Below, one piece after another: positions 26,027-34,846 of a DNA stretch of 53,422 bases. The position numbers and the translations under genes are program-made. The stretch is from Frigoriflavimonas asaccharolytica (GTDB lineage: Bacteria > Bacteroidota > Bacteroidia > Flavobacteriales > Weeksellaceae). Position 1 is the first letter of the stretch. Every line of letters starts with the position of its first letter. The notes under the pieces were generated by a model. The model did no database searches, had not been told where the DNA came from, and saw nothing but the letters and a program-made list of their open reading frames with translations. The DNA is taken from positions 1 through 53,422 of the forward strand of contig NZ_JABSNO010000026.1 in assembly GCF_013294015.1 (NCBI RefSeq), in the 5' to 3' direction.

Positions 26027-26154
26027 TTACCATTAAGTTTTTTAAGGAATTAAGAGTATTAAGAATTTTTTAAGCAATCTTTTCTAATTTATTTTAAAAA
26101 ATCTTCGATTTTTTTTCTTAATGATCTTAATTTCTTCATTGTTCTTAATGGTTA
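26027..26154. repeat. Long imperfect inverted repeat
   Basis: ACCATTAAG (26029-26037) and CTTAATGGT (26144-26152) are the outer ends of two arms of about 50 nt, each also holding ATTAAG-type motifs, around an AT-rich centre. The whole could fold into one long stem. It lies between convergent dus and the ALDH gene, directly before a terminator, and resembles non-coding palindromic elements of flavobacteria. Confidence 0.5.
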
Positions 26155-26184
26155 AATTACAGCATAATGGTATTTTTCAAATAC

Positions 26185-26212
26185 AAAAACCACTGAAATT
26201 TTCAGTGGTTTT
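26185..26212. terminator. Bidirectional terminator between dus and the ALDH gene
   Basis: CCACTGAAA (26190-26198) pairs with TTTCAGTGG (26200-26208), flanked by A-run and T-run. Confidence 0.85.
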
Positions 26213-26231
26213 GCTTTATATATTGAATTTT

Positions 26232-28628
26232 TTAAGCTCCATAAGGAATCCAAATATTTTTAATTTCTGTGGCGTGTCTCAAAAATTCTTCGCCTTCTCC
26301 TTGTTCTGCAAGCATCCAGTTTCGGTATTTTCCGTACATGCACCAAGATCTTTTCATAGAATCTGCGGCAAGAGTCTCTATGGTTTTGCAATCTCCATTT
26401 CCGAAATTCCAAATGCCATCTACATCATAATGTTTCGCCAATTCTGTACTTAATTCTACTTGATTTCCTGTAACAATATTCACCGTTCCAGCTGGAACAT
26501 CAGAAGTTTCTAAAATTTGATAAAAATCTGTCGCAGAAAGTGGAGATTTCTCCGAAGGCACAACTACAACTGTATTTCCCATAGAAATTGCAGGAATTAT
26601 TGCCGAAATAAAACCTAACAACGGATTTTCATCTGGACAAATAATTGCCATCACTCCAATTGCTTCTGGCATTGCTAACGTTGTCATTCTTTGTACGGTA
26701 GAATGCGCTTTTCCATCGTATTTATCTGCCATTGCAGCGTAATAATAAATTCTTTCTATAGATTTTTCTACCTCATCTTCCGCAGATTTCAAACTTTGAT
26801 TGGTTTGTGAAGCGATTCTTTTTGCAAATTCTTCAGCACGATAAGAAAGATTTTCTGCTAAATAATACAAAACTTGCGCACGAGAATGTCCCGTCATTCC
26901 GCTCCAAGATTTTTCATTTCTCGCAGCTTCTACAGCATTTCTCAAATCTTTTCGGTTTCCTTCGCCAACTTCTCCAATTTTATTTCCGTAAAAATCCATC
27001 ACATCCAAACTATATCCACCATCTGGTCGCGCTTGTTTTCCGTTGATGTACATTTTTGCAGTTTTATCAATACCCTCAAATCTTGAGTCTTGGTTCTCAA
27101 CTCTTGGCTCTTGATTCTCCGTTCTTGCTTCTAAAATCGGTTGATCTGCAAATTCTTTATTCAATTTTGGTTTCACATATTCGTACAAACCTTCTTTTCC
27201 GCCTTCTCTTCCGAAACCAGATTCTCTGTAACCACCAAATCCAGAACTTGCATCAAATTGATTGGTGCAATTGATCCAAATACTTCCCGCTTTTATTTTT
27301 GGTGCAATATCTAAAGCGATATTGATATTTTCTGTCCAAATACTTGCAGCCAAACCATATTTTGTATTGTTTGCCAACGCAACTGCTTCATTATGTGAAC
27401 GAAAAGTCATCGCTACCAAAACAGGTCCGAAAATTTCTTCTTGGGCAATCGTGGAAGTTGTAGAAACATTCGTAAATAAAGTGGGTGGATAGAAATAGCC
27501 GTTTTCTGGCATTTCGTTTTCACATTGAAACAATTCGCAACCTTCTTCTACACCTATTTTTACTAAATTTTTAATGGATTCTATTTGATTTTTAGAAACG
27601 ATAGCTCCCATATCAATCGATTTATCCATAGGATTTCCGATTCTCAATTTCGCCATTCTCGTTTTTAATTTTGCATAAAATTTCTCTGCAACAGATTCTT
27701 GAACCAACAATCTAGAACCAGCACAACAAACTTCACCTTGGTTGAACCAAATTGCATCTACAACACCTTCTACCGCAGCGTCAAGATCCGCATCTTCAAA
27801 AACGATGAATGGGGATTTTCCGCCCAATTCTAATGAAATTTTCTTTCCAGAACCAGCAGTTTCTCTTCTCAAAATTTTACCAACATTGGTAGAACCTGTG
27901 AACGCAACTTTATGAACATCAGCATGATTGACCAAAGCTGAACCTGCAACAGTTCCACTTCCGGTTACAATATTGACAACACCTTTTGGCAAACCAACTT
28001 TTTCGCAAATTTCTGCAAAAAGAAGTGCCGAAAGTGATGTTAATTCTGCAGGTTTTAGAACAACAGTATTTCCCATTGCCAAAGCTGGTGCTATTTTCCA
28101 AGCGAGCATCATCAATGGAAAATTCCATGGTATTATTTGTCCGATGACGCCAACTTCTTGATAATCTTTCATTTCTGTATCCATCAATCTTGCCCAACCT
28201 GCATGATGATAAAAATGACGAATAGCAATTGGAATATCTATATCACGGGTTTCGCGGATGGGTTTTCCGTTGTCTAAAGTTTCTAAAACCGCAAACAATC
28301 TGGAATGTTTTTGCAATTGACGCGCAATTGCGTACAAATATTTTGCACGTTCAAAACCACCGATTTTCACCCATTCTGGAAGAGCTTTGTTGGCAGCTTT
28401 CACGGCGAGATCTACATCTGCTTCTCCTGCTTCTGCAATTTCTGCAAGAAATTCTTGATTGGCAGGATTATAGGTTTTTTCAAATTTTTCAGAAATTGGT
28501 TTTTGCCATTCTCCATCAATGAAAAGATTAAATTTTTTTTGATGATTTTCTAAATATTCTATAGCTGCAGAAGCGCTTTCTGGTGCAGTTCCGTATTCCA
28601 TGGTGTTGTATATTTCTTTGATGTCCAT
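26232..28628 (-). CDS. ALDH16-type double aldehyde dehydrogenase
   Basis: The protein has 798 residues with two ALDH domains in tandem. The first (about residues 35-480) is complete: IPWNFPLMM, the NAD-binding GSTNVGK, ELGGKSP with general-base Glu267, and catalytic Cys302 in GEVCCAGSR. The second (about residues 520-798) keeps the cofactor-like fold (ICPDENPLLGFISAIIPA) but lacks a recognisable catalytic Cys/Glu pair. This arrangement is that of the ALDH16 family. It would oxidise an aldehyde with NAD(P). deoC, whose product acetaldehyde is a natural substrate candidate, lies two genes upstream in the same direction. The linker at about residues 499-518 is encoded by a DNA repeat also found between genes. 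Confidence 0.88.
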   Translation of the reverse strand: MDIKEIYNTMEYGTAPESASAAIEYLENHQKKFNLFIDGEWQKPISEKFEKTYNPANQEFLAEIAEAGEADVDLAVKAANKALPEWVKIGGFERAKYLYAIARQLQKHSRLFAVLETLDNGKPIRETRDIDIPIAIRHFYHHAGWARLMDTEMKDYQEVGVIGQIIPWNFPLMMLAWKIAPALAMGNTVVLKPAELTSLSALLFAEICEKVGLPKGVVNIVTGSGTVAGSALVNHADVHKVAFTGSTNVGKILRRETAGSGKKISLELGGKSPFIVFEDADLDAAVEGVVDAIWFNQGEVCCAGSRLLVQESVAEKFYAKLKTRMAKLRIGNPMDKSIDMGAIVSKNQIESIKNLVKIGVEEGCELFQCENEMPENGYFYPPTLFTNVSTTSTIAQEEIFGPVLVAMTFRSHNEAVALANNTKYGLAASIWTENINIALDIAPKIKAGSIWINCTNQFDASSGFGGYRESGFGREGGKEGLYEYVKPKLNKEFADQPILEARTENQEPRVENQDSRFEGIDKTAKMYINGKQARPDGGYSLDVMDFYGNKIGEVGEGNRKDLRNAVEAARNEKSWSGMTGHSRAQVLYYLAENLSYRAEEFAKRIASQTNQSLKSAEDEVEKSIERIYYYAAMADKYDGKAHSTVQRMTTLAMPEAIGVMAIICPDENPLLGFISAIIPAISMGNTVVVVPSEKSPLSATDFYQILETSDVPAGTVNIVTGNQVELSTELAKHYDVDGIWNFGNGDCKTIETLAADSMKRSWCMYGKYRNWMLAEQGEGEEFLRHATEIKNIWIPYGA
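27075..27132. repeat. CTTG-rich repeat forming the coding linker of the ALDH gene
   Basis: A run of TCTTGRNTCT-like units within the ALDH frame, translated on the minus strand as alternating ENQ, EPR, VEN and DSR units. Its segment 27104-27132 matches 29610-29638 downstream of deoC at 24 of 29 positions, same strand. Confidence 0.65.
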
Positions 28629-28741
28629 AATTTCTATGATTGTTGAATGATAATTGATTTGTTATTTTGCTTTTTTTAAACCGCAAAGTCACAAAAGTTT
28701 TTTATTTTAAATTTTTAAAGAGCATAGAGTTTGACTATATT

Positions 28742-29467
28742 TTAAAAATTAAGCAAGTCTTCTGTTTCTGTTAATTCGCTCCATCTTGCAGAAATAAATT
28801 TCGCATAAGAAATAGGTCCCATTCCATAACAACCTATACTATGACCATCATTTACTTCTATTAAATAATGTTTTCCATTAATATCTACACCAAAATCTAA
28901 ACTATATGATGCTGGTTGAGTTTTAAATTTCGAAATTGCCTCGTTTACAATATTGATATCAAGTTTACTATCCCAATTTCCTTTGTAATATCGAACGTCA
29001 AATAAAACTCCATATCTCACAAAGCATCTCCATTCTGTAACCACATCTACAACTTCGGAACACCAAACATCAACTTCTTCTTGATAATTTAAGCTTATTA
29101 AATCTTTAAAAGAATGAATAACTTTTCCTTGAAATAATTTGGTCTGAACAGGTTTTATAAAAATATTAGTTTGTTCTTTTGCTATAATTTCTTTTAAAGT
29201 AGAATTCCAAACATTTCTATTTAGATATTCTTTTAATTCTTGCGGATACTCGATTTCATATTCTACGTGAATTCCGAGATTTTTCAAACGTTTTCTTACA
29301 CTTCCAATTCCGCCTACAAAAATTGCCTCTCTTTCTGTTTCTTCAACTTGATTAGCATCAAAATATTTGAAAACCTGAAAACCTAATGCTTTATAACCTA
29401 CAGATGCTGTATATGTATTTACATTAAGATATTCTCCATTTTCATCTATTTGAATATATGCTTTCAT
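28742..29467 (-). CDS. ATP-grasp-fold protein, probably R2K clade
   Basis: This 241-residue protein has late motifs fitting an ATP-grasp core of the R2K clade: the conserved TEWRCFVRYGVLFDVRYY strand pair with two arginines, then YSLDFGVDINGKHYLIEVND with the metal-binding Asp and Glu-x-Asn. GHSIGCYG follows. R2K ATP-grasp proteins are thought to ligate amino acids or peptides and are common in phage-linked and biological-conflict loci; specific substrates are mostly unknown. It lies between deoC and the ALDH gene, all on the minus strand, but the gaps of 113 and 172 nt make a single tight operon uncertain. Confidence 0.65.
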   Translation of the reverse strand: MKAYIQIDENGEYLNVNTYTASVGYKALGFQVFKYFDANQVEETEREAIFVGGIGSVRKRLKNLGIHVEYEIEYPQELKEYLNRNVWNSTLKEIIAKEQTNIFIKPVQTKLFQGKVIHSFKDLISLNYQEEVDVWCSEVVDVVTEWRCFVRYGVLFDVRYYKGNWDSKLDINIVNEAISKFKTQPASYSLDFGVDINGKHYLIEVNDGHSIGCYGMGPISYAKFISARWSELTETEDLLNF

Positions 29468-29500
29468 AAATTTATAAATCTTTCATTTATTCTAAAATCT

Positions 29501-29572
29501 GCGCCCCGACTTGAGTGGAAATCCTTTTTTTGCAAAAAAAAGATTGGGAACGGAAGGCGGAAATTGGCGCCC
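29501..29572. repeat. GCGCC-ended dispersed repeat, copy 1 (72 bp)
   Basis: Starts GCGCCCCGACTTGAGTGGAA and ends GGCGGAAATTGGCGCCC. The middle, ATCCTTTTTTT-GC-AAAAAAAAGATT, can form a hairpin. It matches copies at 35453-35548 (inverted) and 45460-45641. It sits between deoC and the ATP-grasp gene. Confidence 0.85.
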
Positions 29573-29609
29573 ATATTTCGACAAGCTCAATAGACAAGAC
29601 ATCCTCATT

Positions 29610-29638
29610 TTGGCTCTTGTTTCTCGACTCTTGTTTCT
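29610..29638. repeat. CTTG-rich repeat at the 3' end of deoC
   Basis: Intergenic partner of the repeat inside the ALDH gene (27104-27132), 24 of 29 bases identical, ending 1 nt before the deoC stop codon. Confidence 0.65.
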
Positions 29639-29639
29639 T

Positions 29640-30626
29640 TTACGCCATTGGATGACGGAAACTCGCGCTGTAACTTCCTGTAACGTAATGCTCTAACTGT
29701 CTTTCTATATCTCCCAAAAGTGAACTTGCACCGAAACGGAATAAATCTGGTGTAAGCCAATCGTTGCCCAATTCTTCTTTTAATAATATGAGAAATTCTA
29801 CAGCTTGTTTTGCTTTTTGTATTCCTCCAGCTGGTTTGTAGCCCACTTTTACGCCGGTTAATTCGTAATAATCTCGGATGCAACGCATCATTACCAAACT
29901 TACTTCTAATGTTGCATTTACAGATTCTTTTCCGGTGGATGTTTTGATAAAATCAGATCCTGCCAACATGGCTACCCAACTTGCTTTTGCAACTTTGGTG
30001 TAGGTTGGAATTTCTCCTGTTGCGAGAATGGTTTTCATGTGTGCATCTCCGCAAGCTTCTCTGCACAATTTTATTTCGTTGTAGAGTTCTTCCCATTTAT
30101 TTTCTAAAACCAACGCTCGGCTTATTACAATATCAATTTCTGTTGCTCCTGCTGCTACAGATTTTTTTATTTCGGCAATTTTTTCTTCTAATGAATTTTT
30201 TCCTGCCGGAAATCCTGTAGAAACTGCTGCAATTGGAATATTTGTTCCTTTCAATGCTTCTTTTGCAAATGGAATTAAGCTGTGATAGACGCAAACTGCA
30301 CCTGTTGTAAGGTTTAATTCTGAAACGCCTAATTTTTCCAATAGATCTTTGCGCACTGGATTTCTGGCTTTCATGCACAATCTTTGAACATTTCCTTGGG
30401 TATCATCTCCTGCCAAAGTGGTGAGATCGATCATAGAAATTGCCTTCAAAAGCCATGCTGCTTGATATTCTTTTTTCACGCTTCTTCTTCCTCCAAGAGA
30501 TTTTACGCGTCTTTCTACCGCACTTCTATTGACCAATATTTCATCAAAATATTGTGTATTGAAAGGCAAACCTTCGTTTCGGGGGTGAATTTCAGTTTGT
30601 ATAATAGTTTCTGATTTTTTTGACAT
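29640..30626 (-). CDS. deoC: Deoxyribose-phosphate aldolase
   Basis: This 328-residue enzyme splits 2-deoxyribose 5-phosphate into glyceraldehyde 3-phosphate and acetaldehyde. The class I aldolase features are clear: EIDIVISRALVLENKW, TILATGEIP, the Schiff-base lysine in GSDFIKTSTGKE, and the second lysine in VGYKPAGGIQKAKQA. It is about 70 residues longer at the N-terminus than the E. coli enzyme, a form also found in animals and many Bacteroidota. A TAATTTTG -7 box lies at 30666-30673. The ALDH16-type gene downstream could consume the acetaldehyde. Confidence 0.94.
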   Translation of the reverse strand: MSKKSETIIQTEIHPRNEGLPFNTQYFDEILVNRSAVERRVKSLGGRRSVKKEYQAAWLLKAISMIDLTTLAGDDTQGNVQRLCMKARNPVRKDLLEKLGVSELNLTTGAVCVYHSLIPFAKEALKGTNIPIAAVSTGFPAGKNSLEEKIAEIKKSVAAGATEIDIVISRALVLENKWEELYNEIKLCREACGDAHMKTILATGEIPTYTKVAKASWVAMLAGSDFIKTSTGKESVNATLEVSLVMMRCIRDYYELTGVKVGYKPAGGIQKAKQAVEFLILLKEELGNDWLTPDLFRFGASSLLGDIERQLEHYVTGSYSASFRHPMA

Positions 30627-30665
30627 ATATAGATAATTTCAGAATTGTATTTTAATAATAATTTG

Positions 30666-30673
30666 CAAAATTA
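30666..30673 (-). promoter_or_regulatory. -7 box of deoC
   Basis: Minus-strand TAATTTTG matching TAnnTTTG, 39 nt before the deoC start; no clear -33 element. Confidence 0.4.
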
Positions 30674-30706
30674 ATGAATTCGGAATTAATAAAATTATAG
30701 AATACT

Positions 30707-31651
30707 TTACTTTTTTAAAGAAATAAAAACGGGAAAATGATCACTATAACCGCCTAAATATCTTCTGCCAGCAAAAGTACGGTAGGGTTTTTTGATGGAA
30801 CTATTTTCCGTATCGCACATTTCTGGTGGATTAAAAATTTTTGCTTTTGAAAACCGAAGGGCAGAATCGCTTTTGAAAAATGCATCGGAAATGATCAACT
30901 GATCAAAAAGCAAACCTTCTTTGATATGATAAGTAGAAAATTCTTTGTGCTGAAATAAGGGTGAAAATACATTTTTCAGCGCATTATTTTCTCCTTCATT
31001 TTCGGTAAGTTTCAAGAGATTTAGGTCATCTGGATTTTCATTAAAATCTCCTATTATCAGAATAAATTCATCTTTTGGAATTTCAGAAATTTTCTTTTTT
31101 AAATCGTTGATGATGTAATCGCGTTTCGGTTTGTTCACATCTTTTTCACGTTTTGAAGGAAGATGACAAACAAAAAGGTGTAAGTTTTCTCCAGAAAATT
31201 CTGCCTGACAATACAAAATATCTCTGGTGGTATCTATATATTCGTCTTTATTTTCATTAATTTCAAACAGATAACTGATAGGTTCGGAATGGGTGATTTT
31301 TATTTTTTCGGGATCATACAAAAGCGCGACATCTACTCCACGTTCGTCTAAAGATTCGTAATGTATGTATTTAAATTTATCAAAAAATGGGGGTAGTTTT
31401 ATCAATTCTTGCAGCACTTTTTCGCCTTGAATCTCAGCTACACCAATAAGCATAGGAAGTTTGCCTTCTTGATTTTCTACCATTTGAAAAACTCGGGCAA
31501 TTCTGTTTAATTTATGTATAAATTTTCTTTCGTCCCAATTTTGCAACCCAGAATTCTTTGAACCTTTAGAAATTGCAGTATCATTATCTGGAAGAAAAAA
31601 ATTCTCGGTGTTGTAGAAAAAGATGAGTTCAGAATCGGAACGGTTGGTCAT
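30707..31651 (-). CDS. Endonuclease/exonuclease/phosphatase-family protein
   Basis: This 314-residue protein has the EEP fold: the metal-binding YNTENFF opening, IGVAEIQGEKVLQEL with the catalytic Glu, RGVDVALLYD, LFVCHLPSKR with a His, IIGDFNENPDD (Asp-Asn pair) and the terminal GYSDHFPVFISL with the catalytic Asp-His. Family members hydrolyse phosphodiesters in DNA, RNA or phospholipids. No signal peptide is seen, so a cytoplasmic nuclease or phosphatase is likely. It precedes deoC by 80 nt and may be independent of it. Confidence 0.85.
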   Translation of the reverse strand: MTNRSDSELIFFYNTENFFLPDNDTAISKGSKNSGLQNWDERKFIHKLNRIARVFQMVENQEGKLPMLIGVAEIQGEKVLQELIKLPPFFDKFKYIHYESLDERGVDVALLYDPEKIKITHSEPISYLFEINENKDEYIDTTRDILYCQAEFSGENLHLFVCHLPSKREKDVNKPKRDYIINDLKKKISEIPKDEFILIIGDFNENPDDLNLLKLTENEGENNALKNVFSPLFQHKEFSTYHIKEGLLFDQLIISDAFFKSDSALRFSKAKIFNPPEMCDTENSSIKKPYRTFAGRRYLGGYSDHFPVFISLKK

Positions 31652-31760
31652 TTTAAATTTGGTTTGATTTTGTTTAAAATCCTTTAATTTTGTTTGAGTT
31701 GGTTAAAGTAATTAAAATAATTTAAATGTTAACACTTTGAATACGATCTAATACAAAATC

Positions 31761-33344
31761 TTAATTTTTAACTTGCGATTTCTGAGCATTAAGTTCTAGT
31801 TTCGAAAAAATAGCATCCACACAATTAATTCCATCTATGGCTGCAGAAATAATTCCACCTGCATAACCTGCACCTTCTCCACACGGATACAAACCAGAAA
31901 TTTCTACGTGCTCCAAGGTTTCAGAATTTCTTGGGATGCTGATTGGTGAAGAGGTTCTGCTTTCTGGCGCGTGCAAAACAGCTTCATTGGTATAAAATCC
32001 GGGCATTTTCTTTCCAAATTCTACAAAGGCTTTTTGTAATCTTTTACTCAATAATTTTGGTAAAACTTCATGCAAATTTACCGCAGAAATTCCTGGTAAA
32101 TAAGATGTTTTCGGGAAGTTTTTAGAAATTTTTTCTTCCACAAAATCTATCATTCTTTGCGCTGGAACCTTTTGTGTACTTCCCGCTGCTTCCCAACAAT
32201 CTCTTTCTACTTTTGCCTGAAAATCTAAGCAAACGAAAGGATTATTTGCAGAATAATTGGGTAAATCTTTGGGTTCTACACTTACTACAATTCCAGAATT
32301 TGCAAAAGGATTATTGCGTTTGCTGGGACTCCATCCATTGGTTACCACTTCTTCTTGCGCTGTTGCACAAGGCGCAATAATTCCACCCGGACACATGCAA
32401 AAAGAATAAACACCCATTTCGTCTACTTGCTCAACTAAGGCATAAGAAGCAGGTGGCAAATATGGGTTTCCTCCGTCTTTTTGGTATTGAATTTTATTGA
32501 TATATTCTTGAGGATGCTCTACACGAACGCCAATTGCAAAAGCTTTTGCTTCTATTTTTACATTTCTTTCATGCAATAAATAAAATATATCTCTTGCAGA
32601 ATGTCCGGTTGCTAAAATCACATTTTCAGCAGCTATCCAATTTTCATTATTGATTTGAATTCCAGAAATGGCATTATTTTCTATTTTAAAATCGGTCAGT
32701 TTGCTATCAAAATGAATTTCTCCGCCAAATTTTAAAATTTCTTCTCGCATTGCGATGATAATTTGTGGCAATTTATTGGTTCCGATATGCGGATGAGCGT
32801 CTACCAAAATATCTTCATCTGCACCAAAATGCACAAACCATTCTAAAGCTTTTAGCACATTACCACGTTTTTTGGAACGGGTATATAATTTCCCATCACT
32901 GTAAGTTCCGGCTCCACCTTCGCCAAAACAATAGTTGGATTCTGGATTTACGATGTGTTCTTTATTTATTTTTGCAAGATCTCTTCTTCTGTCTCGCACT
33001 TCTTTTCCACGCTCGAAAACAATGGGTTTCAATCCGGCTTCTATGGCTCTCAAAGCTGCATAATATCCAGCTGGACCAGCTCCAATAATGTATATTTTTT
33101 CTTTATTTTCTACATTTTGTGGAATGAAAGGGGAAATTTTTTCGCGTTTTTCCGTAGTTGACCAAAATTCTACTTGTAAATTGAGTTTTACGTAAGATTG
33201 GCGTGCATCAATTGAACGTTTGCGGATTCTCCAATCGCTGATTTCTGTTTCTTTTAAATTTGCTTTTTTCAAAGCCGTTTTTAAAATGAAAACTTCATCA
33301 TCTTGCTGATTGGGTAGGATAGATATTTGAACGAGTTGGCTCAT
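31761..33344 (-). CDS. FAD-dependent NAD(P) oxidoreductase (COG2509-like)
   Basis: The 527-residue flavoprotein has an N-terminal domain of about 80 residues, then the FAD dinucleotide motif IYIIGAGPAGYYAALRAIEAG and the family-specific NYCFGEGGAGTYSDGKLYTR. Further conserved parts are VILATGHSARD, FCMCPGGIIAPC, and a C-terminal SGLYPCGEGAGYAGGI with the second FAD contact. Such proteins are widespread in Bacteroidota, and their substrate is not known to me. The start at 33344 has a TATCTTTG box only 5 nt upstream, implying an almost leaderless transcript. Confidence 0.85.
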   Translation of the reverse strand: MSQLVQISILPNQQDDEVFILKTALKKANLKETEISDWRIRKRSIDARQSYVKLNLQVEFWSTTEKREKISPFIPQNVENKEKIYIIGAGPAGYYAALRAIEAGLKPIVFERGKEVRDRRRDLAKINKEHIVNPESNYCFGEGGAGTYSDGKLYTRSKKRGNVLKALEWFVHFGADEDILVDAHPHIGTNKLPQIIIAMREEILKFGGEIHFDSKLTDFKIENNAISGIQINNENWIAAENVILATGHSARDIFYLLHERNVKIEAKAFAIGVRVEHPQEYINKIQYQKDGGNPYLPPASYALVEQVDEMGVYSFCMCPGGIIAPCATAQEEVVTNGWSPSKRNNPFANSGIVVSVEPKDLPNYSANNPFVCLDFQAKVERDCWEAAGSTQKVPAQRMIDFVEEKISKNFPKTSYLPGISAVNLHEVLPKLLSKRLQKAFVEFGKKMPGFYTNEAVLHAPESRTSSPISIPRNSETLEHVEISGLYPCGEGAGYAGGIISAAIDGINCVDAIFSKLELNAQKSQVKN

Positions 33345-33349
33345 GAATG

Positions 33350-33357
33350 CAAAGATA
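33350..33357 (-). promoter_or_regulatory. -7 box of the FAD oxidoreductase gene
   Basis: Minus-strand TATCTTTG ends 5 nt before the ATG at 33344. Confidence 0.6.
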
Positions 33358-33502
33358 GTTTAAAATGAAAAAAAATATTTTGAAATTGCCAATATTTTTT
33401 AAGCACGAGAGAAACAAAAGTATAAGGCAACTAAATTCGCTTTTAAGTAAAAATAATGGATTTTAACCTTATTTTCTCTTAGTAAATCATTATTTAAGTC
33501 CC

Positions 33503-33510
33503 TACTTTTG
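33503..33510 (+). promoter_or_regulatory. -7 box of the glycosyltransferase gene
   Basis: TACTTTTG matches TAnnTTTG, 38 nt before the ATG at 33549. A second near-match, TATTTTAG, lies closer to the start. Confidence 0.4.
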
Positions 33511-33548
33511 TTACTTTGAGATTTAAATTTTTATTTTAGCAGAAATAA

Positions 33549-34772
33549 ATGAAGTTGAAAAATTTAGTAATAATCGGCACTGTATTTCCCGAACCAAATT
33601 CTACTGCAGCAGGAACAAGAATGTTGCAACTGATTGATCTATTTCTGGAAATGGATTTTAAAATTAAATTTTTGTCGGCTGCATCGCTTTCAGAATTTTC
33701 GCATCCGTTTGATGATGACGATGTAGAGTATCTTCCAATAAAATTGAATGATGATTCTTTTGATAATTTATTAAAAGAAATTTCGCCAGAAATCGTTGTG
33801 TACGATCGTTATATTTCCGAAGAACAATTCGGTTGGCGCGTTGCGAAATCTTGTCCGGAAGCGATGACGATTTTAGAAACTGTGGATCTGCATTTTTTAA
33901 GAAAAGCAAGAGAAAATTCAATCAAAAAAAATGGAAATTTAGAGCATGTAGAATTCATTACAGATGTTTTTAAGAGAGAAATGGCTTCTATTTTTAGGTG
34001 TGATTTATCTTTGATAATTTCTGATTACGAAATGACACTTTTAACAGAAAAATTCAAGCTTGATGCTTCTATTCTGCATTATATTCCCATGTTTGTATCT
34101 GAAATAAACAAATCTACAATTCCATTTTCAGAAAGAAGAGATTTTGTATCTATCGGTAATTTTCTGCACGAACCGAATTGGCAAACCGTCTTACAATTAA
34201 AGAAAATATGGCCCAGTATAAAATCAAAAATTCCCGAAGCAAAGCTGAATATTTATGGCGCCTATCTTCCTGAAAAAGCCAAACAATTGCACAATGAAAA
34301 GGAAGGTTTTCTGATAAAAGGCAGAGCAAATTCTGTGCAAGAAATTTTTGAAAAAAGCAGAATTCTACTAGCACCGATTCCTTTTGGTGCCGGAATAAAA
34401 GGAAAACTTTTGGATAGCATGATGTATGGTTTGCCAAATGTGACCTCTGAAATTGGCGCAGAAGGAATGCATGGAACTCTACCGTGGAATGGCGAAATCA
34501 CCGATGATTTTCAGCAATTTGGCGTAGCAGCGATAGATTTATATAAAAATGAAAACCGTTGGAATATTGCACAAGAAAACGGCTACAAACTTTTGGAAAA
34601 CAGATTTCAGAAAGTAGAATTTGCTGCAAGTTTTAAAGAAAAAATTGAAGAAATTTCTAAAAATTTAAAACCTCACCGAGACAGAAATTTCCTCGGTCAA
34701 ATTTTTCAACATCAAAGTTTGCAAAGCACAAAATATATGAGTTTGTGGATTACGGAAAAGAATAAGAATTAG
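33549..34772 (+). CDS. Glycosyltransferase, GT-B fold
   Basis: This 407-residue protein begins with a GT-B N-terminal Rossmann strand and glycine-rich loop (VIIGTVFPEPNSTAAGTRMLQL). The C-terminal domain holds the nucleotide-sugar region FVSIGNFLHEPNW, LNIYGAYLPEK and ILLAPIPFGAGIKGKLLDSMMYGLPNVTSEIGAEG, the GT1/GT4-like donor-binding motif. It probably transfers a sugar in cell-surface glycan or protein O-glycan synthesis, but no other glycan genes are adjacent. It stands alone, divergent from the FAD oxidoreductase gene. Confidence 0.85.
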   Translation: MKLKNLVIIGTVFPEPNSTAAGTRMLQLIDLFLEMDFKIKFLSAASLSEFSHPFDDDDVEYLPIKLNDDSFDNLLKEISPEIVVYDRYISEEQFGWRVAKSCPEAMTILETVDLHFLRKARENSIKKNGNLEHVEFITDVFKREMASIFRCDLSLIISDYEMTLLTEKFKLDASILHYIPMFVSEINKSTIPFSERRDFVSIGNFLHEPNWQTVLQLKKIWPSIKSKIPEAKLNIYGAYLPEKAKQLHNEKEGFLIKGRANSVQEIFEKSRILLAPIPFGAGIKGKLLDSMMYGLPNVTSEIGAEGMHGTLPWNGEITDDFQQFGVAAIDLYKNENRWNIAQENGYKLLENRFQKVEFAASFKEKIEEISKNLKPHRDRNFLGQIFQHQSLQSTKYMSLWITEKNKN

Positions 34773-34802
34773 AGGTTGGAAGTGATTAAAAATGCCTTTT
34801 AA

Positions 34803-34835
34803 AAACCTTCAAGGATTCCAAATCCTTGAAGGTTT
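34803..34835 (-). terminator. Strong hairpin terminator after miaE
   Basis: A perfect 15-bp stem, AAACCTTCAAGGATT (34803-34817) with its complement (34821-34835), and a CCA loop. A T-run follows on the minus strand, so it ends the miaE transcript; the plus strand has no T-run. Confidence 0.8.
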
Positions 34836-34846
34836 GAAATGGAAAT

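Noticed and set aside
29605-29883. Open frame overlapping the end of deoC on the same strand
   Set aside because: Arginine/lysine-rich out-of-frame product of deoC codons; no start signal or homology pattern.
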